Below are positions 25,817 to 34,670 of a DNA stretch of 64,000 nt, piece after piece; the stretch's first letter is position 1, and each line of letters opens with the position of its first letter. The notes below the pieces were generated by a model. The model did not search any database. It was not told the origin of the DNA and worked only from the letters and a program-made list of their open reading frames with translations. The position numbers and the translations under genes are program-made. Source of the stretch: Marinobacter salinexigens (GTDB lineage: Bacteria; Pseudomonadota; Gammaproteobacteria; Pseudomonadales; Oleiphilaceae); the NCBI RefSeq assembly GCF_008370345.1, contig NZ_VTUU01000006.1:158829-222828 (forward strand). Reading direction: 5' to 3'.

Positions 25817-27178
25817 TCACTGCGCCATCGCAAGGGTTGTGCCCGGCTTTACCGGGGAGCCACCATGTTGAGCTACGTAATTCTCGGAATCGGTCTTCTT
25901 CAGGAAGGCAACTACCTCGCCGTCATCACCACGTACCAGGTACGCAGCCTTGCCGAAGAGCTTCAGTCCGGTCAGGTTGTCGTACACATAGGTCGCATTG
26001 ATGGGACTGTCTGCACTGCTGGAGGCTTCCAGCATGTCAGCGATGCTGTCGTATTTGACGATGCCCTTATCCTCAAACCAGATCTCGGCAGGCTTGAGCG
26101 CGGGGTTGCCGGCTTCGGATGCCACAACAGAATCGACCATGGCGTCATAGTCCAGATCCATCTCGTCATAGGCCGTGCGCAGATAGCTGTCATCCACCCA
26201 GCGGTCGAAATCGAGATCGGGCACGCCCACTTCCCGTTTCAGAAGATCAAGGTCGTATTTCATGGCATCCACCCATTCATCCTTGATGCTGGCTTCTGCC
26301 GTGGTGATACCGCCTTCACTGAAGTAGAGGTAGAGAACCTCCTTTTCCACGCCGGTCCATTCAGACACCTTGACCGCAGCTTCCATCGGGTTTTCCTGAA
26401 TCCACTTCTGGGCAGCCAGGGTGGCTTTCAGGACGCCTTCAACGACTTCGGGATACTTCTCGGCATAGCTCTCGCGAACCACAATGCCGTGAAAGGTGGG
26501 GACTTTGGCTTCGCTGCCGTCATAGATTTTCCGGCCGGTGGCGCGGTACTCCATGATTTCGGACCAGGGGCAGAAATCCGCGTGGGCATCAATTCGGCCA
26601 GCCTGGATGTTGGCAGCACCAACCGCCGGGCTCTGGTTAACGATCCGTACCTTGTCACTTAATCCGGCTTCACTGAGAGCTTTGAGGGTCATCCCCCAGG
26701 CTGCACTTCCTACCGGCACCGACAAGGTCTTGCCTTCCAGGTCTGCGAGGCTTTGTGCCGGTGAATCGATGGGAACAACAATGCCATTGCCTGTTCCCCG
26801 AAGGTTGTACCCGGTAACGGCAATAAAGCGGGTTTCCTGTTTACCGGTTTCCTGGAACTTAGCGCCGTTAACGATCAACGGGTAATCACCCATAACGCCG
26901 AATTCGAGTTTGTTAGCGAGCATCTGGTTGGTGATGGGGGGACCTGAATCGTAGTCCCGGAACACGATGTCGTAATCGACATCTTTGTACTTACCGGTCG
27001 TGGGGAGGTATTTATCCAGAAGGTTCAGCTTTTCAAGCACAATACCGCCGGAAACCGTGTTGGTAACCATGCTCTGGTGGCCTATACCTACGCGGATGGT
27101 TTCGGCTGCCCCGGCTCCTGAAAACAGCGTGAGCGATCCGCATAGCGTGAGTGTTGCAAGCGTTTTTGAGTCTCTCAT
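25817..27178 (-). CDS. ABC transporter substrate-binding protein, NitT/TauT type, with C-terminal extension
   Basis: 453 residues with a Sec signal peptide (cleavage after SGAGA or GAAE) and an SsuA/NrtA-like binding fold: IRVGIGHQSMVTNTVSGGIVLEKL, FGVMGDYPLIVNGAKF, GKTLSVPVGSAAWGMTLKAL, and a long helical second half. Normal SsuA/TauA proteins are about 320 residues; here about 120 extra residues (roughly 330-453, acidic, ending VKPGTTLAMAQ) follow, resembling longer NrtA/CmpA-type proteins. First gene of the importer operon; the ligand cannot be read but is an anion or zwitterion by family. The operator copy lies 26-44 bases upstream of ATG 27178. Confidence 0.9.
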   Translation of the reverse strand: MRDSKTLATLTLCGSLTLFSGAGAAETIRVGIGHQSMVTNTVSGGIVLEKLNLLDKYLPTTGKYKDVDYDIVFRDYDSGPPITNQMLANKLEFGVMGDYPLIVNGAKFQETGKQETRFIAVTGYNLRGTGNGIVVPIDSPAQSLADLEGKTLSVPVGSAAWGMTLKALSEAGLSDKVRIVNQSPAVGAANIQAGRIDAHADFCPWSEIMEYRATGRKIYDGSEAKVPTFHGIVVRESYAEKYPEVVEGVLKATLAAQKWIQENPMEAAVKVSEWTGVEKEVLYLYFSEGGITTAEASIKDEWVDAMKYDLDLLKREVGVPDLDFDRWVDDSYLRTAYDEMDLDYDAMVDSVVASEAGNPALKPAEIWFEDKGIVKYDSIADMLEASSSADSPINATYVYDNLTGLKLFGKAAYLVRGDDGEVVAFLKKTDSENYVAQHGGSPVKPGTTLAMAQ

Positions 27179-27203
27179 CGTCTTTGCTTTCCGTTTGAGT
27201 TTG

Positions 27204-27222
27204 CTTGTACTAACAGGTCATG
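27204..27222 (-). promoter_or_regulatory. Candidate GntR operator, copy 2
   Basis: CTTGT-ACTA-ACAGGTCATG, identical to the copy at 23880-23898 outside the four-base spacer and in the same orientation relative to the downstream gene. Confidence 0.6.
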
Positions 27223-27347
27223 ACCCCCGTAGTAGGTGTTGCACCTCCTGTGCCAAGAACAAAAAGCGAGTAGATACCCATTTGTTTTAAAAGGGTTTTT
27301 GAAATTTAATTAGCTTTGCAAAGTGAATTTTCGGGCGAGAAACAGAT

Positions 27348-27368
27348 GCCCCCGCATGGTGCGGGGGC
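27348..27368 (-). terminator. Hairpin terminator after the DODA dioxygenase gene
   Basis: Perfect GCCCCCGC / GCGGGGGC stem with five-base loop, 88 bases past the dioxygenase stop on the minus strand, followed on that strand by ATCTGTTT. Confidence 0.6.
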
Positions 27369-27456
27369 CGAAAAGAGGGTCCAGAACAGAACAGGCTATT
27401 TGCGAGGGTCTATAACAAGTAGTGCAAGCAGAGAGTGGGCTTTCAGGTATCTGTCT

Positions 27457-28263
27457 TCAACTTCTACGCCAACCAAACATCCCCGATTTTTTGCCCAGAA
27501 TCGTAGCCGATATGTGGCTTTCGCTTGGCTTGCCTGCCAACCCGTAGCAGACATGCAGTGGCAGGAGGTGCTCCTCCCGGGGGTGACAGAACCGGGCGTG
27601 GGGCGCGTCTTCCCAGTGTTCGAGCCTGCTGGAACGCTCTGCTTCATCAAGCGTTGCATCCATACAGGTCTGTTCCAGCCAATGCTCAAAACCTTCGTTG
27701 CGGGCGCGAAGTTCCGGCGTATCGGGCGCAAAAAATGCGCGCATGTTATGGAATGAGAACCCGGAGCCAATCACCAGCAGATCATCGTAATCCAGGGCCT
27801 GCAGTGCCCGGCCGATGGCAATGTGGCCCGCGGCGTCGAGATTGTTCATCAGGGACAGTTGGATGCAGGGAATATCCGCTGCGGGGTACATCAGTGTCAG
27901 CGGCACAAACAACCCGTGATCAAACCCCCTCTGCTCATCGAGCTTTGCAGGAATGCCTGCCTGCTCCAGCGCCTGGTGTACCTTCCTGGCCAATTCAGGC
28001 TCACCCGGGCAGGGGTACTGAATTTCGTAGGTCTCCGGCGGAAAACCGTAGTAATCGTAAATCAGCGATGGGTTGGCGCCTGCCGTAATCGTGGGCACCG
28101 ATTCTTCCCAGTGGGCACTGATCAGGAGGATAGCTTTCGGTCTGGGCAGCTCAGCCGCGATATCCCTGAGCCTGTCGACCATTTCCTTGTGGCCCGGATC
28201 ACCCATCAGGGGCATCGGTCCACCGCCGTGGGAAATAAACAAAATGTCCGTTTGATGATTCAT
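27457..28263 (-). CDS. ygiD: DODA-type extradiol ring-cleavage dioxygenase family protein
   Basis: 268 residues of the LigB-like class III extradiol dioxygenase family (4,5-DOPA dioxygenase, YgiD). Metal ligands are visible in FISHGGGPMPLMG (His near the start), LLISAHWEESVP, RGFDHGLFVPLTLMYP and FCHPREEHLLPLHVCYG. Start ATG 28263 has AGGGAGT upstream. It is third in a DoxX / glutathionyl-hydroquinone reductase / dioxygenase operon, which suggests handling of quinols or catechols; the actual substrate is unknown. Confidence 0.92.
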   Translation of the reverse strand: MNHQTDILFISHGGGPMPLMGDPGHKEMVDRLRDIAAELPRPKAILLISAHWEESVPTITAGANPSLIYDYYGFPPETYEIQYPCPGEPELARKVHQALEQAGIPAKLDEQRGFDHGLFVPLTLMYPAADIPCIQLSLMNNLDAAGHIAIGRALQALDYDDLLVIGSGFSFHNMRAFFAPDTPELRARNEGFEHWLEQTCMDATLDEAERSSRLEHWEDAPHARFCHPREEHLLPLHVCYGLAGKPSESHISATILGKKSGMFGWRRS

Positions 28264-28312
28264 GACCAGTACTCCCTGAATGTCGGTGTGTTCGGGCTCG
28301 CGCCCCCTAGTA

Positions 28313-29260
28313 TCAGATGGGTTCAGGTCCAGCAGGCACAATGCCACCCGGGTTCAATGCCTTGATGGAGTAGTAACCCGCTTTGATGTGGTCAAGATGC
28401 ACCGTCTCGGCAATACCATCCAGAGCCAGAATCCGCTTCATATAGGCGTAAAGTGCATCCATGGATTTCAGCGTGTTCCGGTTACACTTGAAAAGACCGT
28501 GGTAGGCCGCGTCAAAACGAATCAGCGTGACAAACAGACGCACATCCGTTTCCGTCAGCCTGTCACCGAACAGGTAAGCCCGGCCATCTGACAAGCGAGC
28601 CTCCAATTCATCCAAAGCTGTGAACACCTTCAGATAAGCCTCATCATAGGCCTGCTGGGTGGACGCAAAGCCTGCCTGGTACACACCATTGTTCAGGTCT
28701 GTGTAGATGTAGGCATTCAATGCATCAATATCGTCTGCGAGATCCGAAGGGTAAAGATCCGGCCCCTGATCCACGAGATCGTTGAATGCCGAGTTCAACA
28801 TGCGCAGGATGTCTGCCGATTCATTGTTGACGATGGTTCCGGTTTTCTTGTCCCAGAGCACCGGTACCGTTGCCCGCCCTGAAATTCCGGCGTCGGCCTT
28901 GGTATAGAGTTCATGCATATAACGGGCACCATTCAGCGCATCGTCCTCTGCGCCGGAGAAACCACCAAACTGCCAGCCCTGATCCGTCAGCCTCGGGTTC
29001 ACGATCGTCACTCCAATCAATGACTGCAGCCCTTTCAGCTCACGGACCATCAGCGCACGGGAGGCCCACGGGCAGATATAAGCCACATAAAGATGGTAAC
29101 GGTCCGCTTCTGCCTTGAATCCGCCCTGGCCGGTGGGGCCAGGCTCGCCGTCCGGCGTTATCCAGTTCCGGAAAGACGATGTCTGCCGGATAAACCGCCC
29201 CTCATCGTCCTGCGCCTGTACCGGCTGCCAATTTTCCTTCCAGACTCCGTTAACCAGCAT
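28313..29260 (-). CDS. yqjG: Glutathionyl-hydroquinone reductase (ECM4/YqjG type)
   Basis: 315 residues, Xi-class glutathione transferase that removes glutathione from quinol adducts. Catalytic motif YICPWASRAL with Cys about 63, extended N-terminus with SSFRNWITPDG, and the helical C-terminal domain with LTETDVRLFVTLIRFDAAYHGLFKCN. It fits with a downstream extradiol dioxygenase and upstream DoxX, a set usually under a LysR regulator divergently placed, as here. Confidence 0.94.
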   Translation of the reverse strand: MLVNGVWKENWQPVQAQDDEGRFIRQTSSFRNWITPDGEPGPTGQGGFKAEADRYHLYVAYICPWASRALMVRELKGLQSLIGVTIVNPRLTDQGWQFGGFSGAEDDALNGARYMHELYTKADAGISGRATVPVLWDKKTGTIVNNESADILRMLNSAFNDLVDQGPDLYPSDLADDIDALNAYIYTDLNNGVYQAGFASTQQAYDEAYLKVFTALDELEARLSDGRAYLFGDRLTETDVRLFVTLIRFDAAYHGLFKCNRNTLKSMDALYAYMKRILALDGIAETVHLDHIKAGYYSIKALNPGGIVPAGPEPI

Positions 29261-29337
29261 GTGCTCTCCCCCGTTTCAGTCACGCTCCCCGACATCCGGG
29301 GAGCGCTGTACCTGATCGTTGCCGTGTCTTATTGCAC

Positions 29338-29799
29338 TCAGCGACCAGTGCCGCCGCCAAGACGGTTCAACAGAACGTTATCCAGCGCGAAGCGTCCACC
29401 ACCCTGAATGGCCAGGGACAGAGTCACAACGAACAGGGTGAGTGCGTACTCATAACCGTTGTTGGACATGAACAGACCGTTGCCAATGTGCACGGCGAAA
29501 ATAGCAACCAGCATGGCAAAAGCGCTGACCAGTGCCGCCGGGCGAGTCAGAAGGCCCAATGCCAGCGCCAGGCCGCCAAAGAACTCCGCACTGCCTGCCA
29601 TCAGGGCCATCAGGTAGCCGGGTTCAAGACCAATGCTCGCCATCCATTGTCCGGTACCTTCCAGACCATACCCGCCAAACCAGGCGAAAAGCTTCTGTGC
29701 TCCGTGGGCTGCCAGAATAAGCCCAACGGGTACCCGCAGGACCAACGCAGCAAAGCCACCGTTGGAACCCAAAAGAGCCTTGATAAATTGAGTGTTCAT
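29338..29799 (-). CDS. DoxX family membrane protein
   Basis: 153 residues, four membrane helices, opening LVLRVPVGLILAAHGAQKLFAWFGGYG, the standard DoxX motif. Related proteins take part in thiosulfate or redox-stress systems; many are of unknown role. First gene of the operon, divergent from the LysR gene across 153 AT-rich bases. Confidence 0.9.
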   Translation of the reverse strand: MNTQFIKALLGSNGGFAALVLRVPVGLILAAHGAQKLFAWFGGYGLEGTGQWMASIGLEPGYLMALMAGSAEFFGGLALALGLLTRPAALVSAFAMLVAIFAVHIGNGLFMSNNGYEYALTLFVVTLSLAIQGGGRFALDNVLLNRLGGGTGR

Positions 29800-29952
29800 A
29801 AAAGTATCCCCGAATGATTAACCGTTGATTGTTTCTGAAGACTGCCTCAGAAGATGGAACCACTTTACTATCTCCACAAACCAACAGTAATATTCCTGAT
29901 GTTGGATAATTATAAACACTATGTTGTTAATTAAAGCTGGAGACTCCTGCCT

Positions 29953-30861
29953 GTGGACCGGATTGATGCCATGCGGGCTTTTATCGCCGTTGTTAACGAA
30001 GGCTCCTTTACCCGCGCAGCGGACCGTCTCGACCTGTCGCCTCAACTGGTGAGTAAATATGTGTCTCAGCTGGAACAGCATCTGGGAACGCGCCTGCTCA
30101 ACCGGACCACCCGCCGGATCCATCTGACCGAGGCCGGCACCCGATATCATCTTCGCGCCGTTCAAGTGCTCAATGACATCGACGATATGGAAAATCAGAT
30201 GGGCGACATGCACACCGAGGCCAAAGGTGTGCTGCGCATCAGTGCTCCTGTCTCGTTCGCCATACGGCACCTCGCCCCGTTGTTGAGCGATTTCCAGAAA
30301 GCCCATCCGGCGGTGAGCATTGATCTGCAGCTGAACGACCGAAAAGTAGACATCCTTGAGGAGGGCTTCGACATCGCCCTCAGAATCGGGCAACTGAAAA
30401 GCTCCTCACTTGTCGCAAAACGCATTGCGCCCATCCGACTGGTCATGTGCGCCTCCCCTGCCTATCTCGCAGAGCATGGCACCCCGGAAAACCCGGAGGA
30501 CCTGTCAGGCCACCGTTACCTCCGATACAGCTACATGGACCCTGCCGCCATTCCCGAAGTACTCCAATGGATAAAGCAGACCACCCCCTCCCGTGGCAGC
30601 GGGATGGTCAGCAATAACGGCGACGTACTCGTGGAAGCCGCCATTGCAGGCGCCGGTATTACCCTTCAGCCTTCCTTCATCTCCGGTTCAGCAATTCGGA
30701 ATGGGCAGCTTCAGGTCATCCTGTCAAAGTATGAGCCTGAGCCAATGGGACTCTATGCGGTCTACGCTCACCGGCAACTGCTGGCAAGCAAGGTGCGCAG
30801 CTTTGTCGACTTTATGGATGGCTATTTCGGGGACCCACCCTACTGGGACAGGTTTGACTGA
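29953..30861 (+). CDS. LysR family transcriptional regulator
   Basis: 302 residues: N-terminal HTH MDRIDAMRAFIAVVNEGSFTRAADRLDLSPQLVSKYVSQLEQHLGTRLLNRTTRRIHLTEAG and a C-terminal effector domain (about 90-295; GFDIALRIGQL is characteristic of the CrgA-like LysR branch). GTG start at 29953 with GGAG upstream. Probably controls the divergent doxX operon and itself. Confidence 0.93.
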   Translation: MDRIDAMRAFIAVVNEGSFTRAADRLDLSPQLVSKYVSQLEQHLGTRLLNRTTRRIHLTEAGTRYHLRAVQVLNDIDDMENQMGDMHTEAKGVLRISAPVSFAIRHLAPLLSDFQKAHPAVSIDLQLNDRKVDILEEGFDIALRIGQLKSSSLVAKRIAPIRLVMCASPAYLAEHGTPENPEDLSGHRYLRYSYMDPAAIPEVLQWIKQTTPSRGSGMVSNNGDVLVEAAIAGAGITLQPSFISGSAIRNGQLQVILSKYEPEPMGLYAVYAHRQLLASKVRSFVDFMDGYFGDPPYWDRFD

Positions 30862-30938
30862 TAAAGGCTCCATACAGCCCGGCAACGCTCCGCTGGTAAC
30901 ACTCTATTCACTCAACACCGAACAATAAGGAAGCCACC

Positions 30939-31742
30939 ATGGCCACACTCCCGCAATTAACGGATGCCACCCTCACCCTGGAAAACCGCATTGCAGTTTT
31001 AACCCTCAACCGCCACGACCTGCGTAATGCACTGACCGGCTCAAACCTGATCGATGACATTGTGTCCACCGCCGAGTGGGTAAACACTTGCGAGGACGTA
31101 TCCGTGCTGGTGATAACCGGCGCGGGTTCTGCTTTCAGCGCCGGAGGTAATATCCGGGATATGGCCGAGCGCGGGGGTGACTTTGCCGGTACACCAGCGG
31201 AATGCGCCGAACGCTATCGCCGGGGCATTCAGCGCATTCCCCTGGCCATGCAGGCCATTGAGGTGCCTGTCATTGCAGCTGTGAACGGCCCGGCCATCGG
31301 TGCGGGATTCGATCTGGCCAACATGGCGGATGTCCGTATTGCAGCGGAATCCGCGAAATTCGGCGAGACCTTCCTCAACCTCGGCATCATTCCGGGTGAT
31401 GGCGGTGCCTGGTTCATGCAACGGTTGATTGGTTACCAACGGGCATTTGAGCTGACACTCACGGGCCGCATTGTGGACGCCGAGGAGGCAAAAGATCTCG
31501 GTATCGTGGTGGATGTGGTACCCAACGATGACCTGATGACTACCACGATGACTATGGCCGAGCGCATGGCCAACCAGCCGCCGAAAGCTACGCGGCTAAC
31601 CAAACGCCTGATGAAGATGGCACAGCGTATGGAACTGAAGGATTTTCTGGATTTGTGCGCATGCTTCCAAGGTATGAGCCATAATGAACCAGAGCACATG
31701 GATGCAGTGAACCGGATGCTAGAAGCTATGTCCCGAAAATAG
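30939..31742 (+). CDS. Enoyl-CoA hydratase/isomerase (crotonase) family protein
   Basis: 267 residues with the crotonase oxyanion holes: ITGAGSAFSAGGNIRDMAERG and IAAVNGPAIGAGFDLANMADVRIA, then FGETFLNLGIIPGDGGAWFMQRLIG carrying the usual catalytic Glu. Acts on acyl-CoA, probably in fatty acid or aromatic acid degradation; specificity unclear. ATG 30939 has AAGGAAG upstream. Stands alone between LysR and a signalling gene. Confidence 0.9.
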   Translation: MATLPQLTDATLTLENRIAVLTLNRHDLRNALTGSNLIDDIVSTAEWVNTCEDVSVLVITGAGSAFSAGGNIRDMAERGGDFAGTPAECAERYRRGIQRIPLAMQAIEVPVIAAVNGPAIGAGFDLANMADVRIAAESAKFGETFLNLGIIPGDGGAWFMQRLIGYQRAFELTLTGRIVDAEEAKDLGIVVDVVPNDDLMTTTMTMAERMANQPPKATRLTKRLMKMAQRMELKDFLDLCACFQGMSHNEPEHMDAVNRMLEAMSRK

Positions 31743-31753
31743 CGGTAAGTCTC

Positions 31754-31777
31754 TACCAGGCCCCACCGGGCTTGGTA
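31754..31777. terminator. Hairpin after the crotonase gene
   Basis: TACCAGGCCC / GGGCTTGGTA, ten pairs with one wobble or mismatch and a four-base loop, 12 bases after the stop. An A-rich run follows some 20 bases later; no immediate T-run. Confidence 0.45.
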
Positions 31778-31838
31778 CACTCTGGCACTGGTCCTTAATA
31801 AAAAAAGCTAGAACGCTATCAAGCGGGGTTTCCAGTCC

Positions 31839-34439
31839 TTGATCCTGAACGTGTCGTTGCGTGCCTTCTTCCTGATACTCTGTGTTTGCGTCGGTCAGTT
31901 CGCGCACGCAGCGGGCGATCCGGTTGTCATCAGCCAGAATGTTCCTGTCAGCAATCACTTCGGGTACTGGCAAGACACCCAGGCCAGTGCCAGCATCGAT
32001 GAGGTCCTCGCGCTTCCTGAATCTGCATGGCAGGTTCAGCCATCAGGCAAGGCCACTTTCGGCATCACTCACTCCGCCTACTGGCTCAAAATTCCCGTGC
32101 TCAATCGTTCCGGTGACTCTGCCAACCTGGTCGCAGAGCTTGGCTACCCTCAGCTGGATGACGTCGTATTTTATGTTTTCTCCGACAACACCCTGGTGCG
32201 CGAACTGAAAACAGGAGACACACGGCCTTTCTATCCCCGCGACGTCGACCATCCGAATATGCTTCTGCGCTTCCAGCTTGCCCCCGGCGAGGAGAAAACA
32301 CTGTTTATCAGGGTCTCCACCGAAGGCACCATGGTGCTGCCTTTGACCATCTGGCACGAACATCAGTTCTTTGAAGCAATAGCAACAGAACAAAAACTGC
32401 ATTTTCTGTTCTACGGCAGCCTGACGGTAATTGTGCTTATGAACCTGGCCGTATTCCTGACCCTGCGGGAAAAACTCTATCTCTACTATGCTCTGGCTGT
32501 CTTTGGCTATCTGGTCTTTTTTGCAGCCATCCGCGGCTTTACGTTCCAACACCTCTACCCTTCAGCACCTTACCTGCATGCACACGTATTGGCGTTATCC
32601 ATGCCGTTCCTGGCCATGTTTTCCATCCTGTTCTGCATGGATTTCCTCAAGGTACGCTCACACAGCCCCAGGCTCTGGAAAGCCCTCGTCGCGATGCTGA
32701 CGTTTGAGGTTCTGGCATTCATCCTGTTTCCCTTCATCAGCTACAACGCCGCCATCGAGACAGCCTCTTTATCTGCCTTCGTCTTTTTTACCTTGCTGTT
32801 GATTGCAGGCCCGGTCAGCTGGGCATCCGGGGTCCGGGCCGGCGCTTTCTTCACGCTCGCATGGACACCACTCACCCTGGGTGTTGTCGCCACTGCCGGG
32901 CGGGCACTCGGCCTTCTGCCGGAGAATTTTTTCACCGAGTACGGCATGCAGATAGGGTCTGGGCTTGAGGCCTTCATTCTCACCCTGGCACTCGCTGACC
33001 GCCTTTACCGGGAACGTGAAGAGAAAATTACTGCGCAAGCCGACAGCCTGCGCATAGAGAAAGCCCGAAACGAAGCACACAACCGGCTTGCCGAAGCGAT
33101 GACCCATGACCCTGTCACCGGGCTGCCCAACCGCAACCGGTTCGAGTGGATGGTCGACCAGCAGCTGCAACTTGATCCCGAAGGCCACTACATGGTGGGC
33201 GTAGCAAGGGTTACCCGACTGAAGGAAACCAACCGTACCCTGGGCCTTGAGCGCAGCGAACGGCTGCTGAAACGCATTGCGGACCAGATGTCCCTGTTGG
33301 CAAAACAGTTACCGATGATCCATGCCACGGAGGACAAGCTGGGCCGTACCGAGCGCGTCTATCAGCTCTCTGGAGACAGCTTTGGTGTGTTGGTGGATGT
33401 CGGCATGGCCAGAGACAACTTCCAGTCTTTGAATAATGCACTGAAAATTCTGGCCAACCCGGTGATGCTTGACCATATCGGCATTGAACCCAACCCCAGA
33501 TTTGGTGCTGCGTCCTATCCGGAACATGGCCAGACCGCTGCCATGCTTATCCGGAATGCCCATGTCGGGATGGAAATGGCACCCGATGCTCCGTTCGAAA
33601 CCGGTATTTACTCCCGCAAGAAAGACATCTACAACGAAAGTCGCTTGACCCTGATGTCTGACCTGAGGGATGCCCTGCAGCACGATCAAACGGAACTGTA
33701 TTATCAACCGAAGTGTTGCCTTACCACCGGCAGGGTTGTGGGCGTGGAAGCGCTGATTCGCTGGCATCACCCGGAGCGGGGCTGGGTATCTCCCATGGAG
33801 TTCATACCGCTGGCCGAGAAAACCGGTGTTATAAGGCACCTGACTCGTTGGGTGGTCAACAGGGCTCTGCGCGACCTGAACATACTCCAGCTCCTGGACC
33901 CGGATCTGACCATTTCCGTAAACATCTCCGCCCGCGACCTCACCTCCGTGGAACTCAGAGGGCTGTTTGAGACCAAACTCAAACGGCATGAAATCGACGC
34001 CAGACACATCACTGTGGAACTCACTGAAACCGCCGCCATGGACGATCCGAATACCGGGCTAAAGGCGCTCGAAACCCTGGCCAGCATGGGGCTTAGCGTG
34101 TCCATTGATGATTTCGGGGCCGGCTACTCTTCACTCTCCTACCTCAAGCAGATACCGGCCACAGAGATCAAGCTCGATCGGTCGCTCATCCACGACATAG
34201 ACACCAATGAGCAGTCACGAGTGATTGTCGAAACGGCCATCAACATGGGGCACGGCCTGGGCTATAAAGTGGTCGCAGAAGGTATCGAAAGTGAGCAATC
34301 CGCCAACCTCCTACGTGACCTGGGAGCAGACATGATCCAGGGCTACTGGCTATGCCGCCCCAAAAGCCTTGAGGAGCTGGAAACATGGTTAGCCGCCCAT
34401 ATCAAGAAAACATCGGATCGCCACAGCGCCGTGCGCTAA
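31839..34439 (+). CDS. 7TMR-DISM membrane sensor with degenerate GGDEF and intact EAL domain
   Basis: 866 residues. Signal peptide, an extracellular 7TMR-DISMED2 domain (about 30-170), seven membrane helices of 7TMR-DISM type (about 185-390), a short coiled linker, a GGDEF-fold domain (about 420-590) whose active site reads SGDSF at 511-515 instead of GGDEF, and an EAL domain (about 610-860). The EAL domain keeps EALIRWHHP (Glu 637), SIDDFGAGYSSLSYLKQ, EIKLDRS and VVAEGIES, so c-di-GMP phosphodiesterase activity is expected while cyclase activity is not. TTG 31839 is used as start; GTG 31851 is equally possible. Confidence 0.9.
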   Translation: MILNVSLRAFFLILCVCVGQFAHAAGDPVVISQNVPVSNHFGYWQDTQASASIDEVLALPESAWQVQPSGKATFGITHSAYWLKIPVLNRSGDSANLVAELGYPQLDDVVFYVFSDNTLVRELKTGDTRPFYPRDVDHPNMLLRFQLAPGEEKTLFIRVSTEGTMVLPLTIWHEHQFFEAIATEQKLHFLFYGSLTVIVLMNLAVFLTLREKLYLYYALAVFGYLVFFAAIRGFTFQHLYPSAPYLHAHVLALSMPFLAMFSILFCMDFLKVRSHSPRLWKALVAMLTFEVLAFILFPFISYNAAIETASLSAFVFFTLLLIAGPVSWASGVRAGAFFTLAWTPLTLGVVATAGRALGLLPENFFTEYGMQIGSGLEAFILTLALADRLYREREEKITAQADSLRIEKARNEAHNRLAEAMTHDPVTGLPNRNRFEWMVDQQLQLDPEGHYMVGVARVTRLKETNRTLGLERSERLLKRIADQMSLLAKQLPMIHATEDKLGRTERVYQLSGDSFGVLVDVGMARDNFQSLNNALKILANPVMLDHIGIEPNPRFGAASYPEHGQTAAMLIRNAHVGMEMAPDAPFETGIYSRKKDIYNESRLTLMSDLRDALQHDQTELYYQPKCCLTTGRVVGVEALIRWHHPERGWVSPMEFIPLAEKTGVIRHLTRWVVNRALRDLNILQLLDPDLTISVNISARDLTSVELRGLFETKLKRHEIDARHITVELTETAAMDDPNTGLKALETLASMGLSVSIDDFGAGYSSLSYLKQIPATEIKLDRSLIHDIDTNEQSRVIVETAINMGHGLGYKVVAEGIESEQSANLLRDLGADMIQGYWLCRPKSLEELETWLAAHIKKTSDRHSAVR

Positions 34440-34454
34440 TCAGGCACGGCGCTG
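34424..34454 (+). terminator. Hairpin overlapping the stop of the EAL gene
   Basis: Perfect 11-bp inverted repeat CAGCGCCGTGC / GCACGGCGCTG with a nine-base loop that contains the TAA stop codon. No T-run follows, so it may be Rho-linked or stabilise the mRNA end. Confidence 0.55.
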
Positions 34455-34670
34455 CCGATTGCATCCACATTGGGCAGCACGCTCCCACAAAGTGCATGCA
34501 AATGAATTCAGGCGGCCGCGCTGCCATCGAGGCTGGCTGTTCGCACCCAAGATTAAATTCATAACTTACTGTATCCAAAGGTAAATATATAAATTCCGAC
34601 GGCTGAGCCAGAATTATGGCTTAGCGATTGCATTCACTCTGACATTCAAACACGTCAGGGAGTATGCAAA

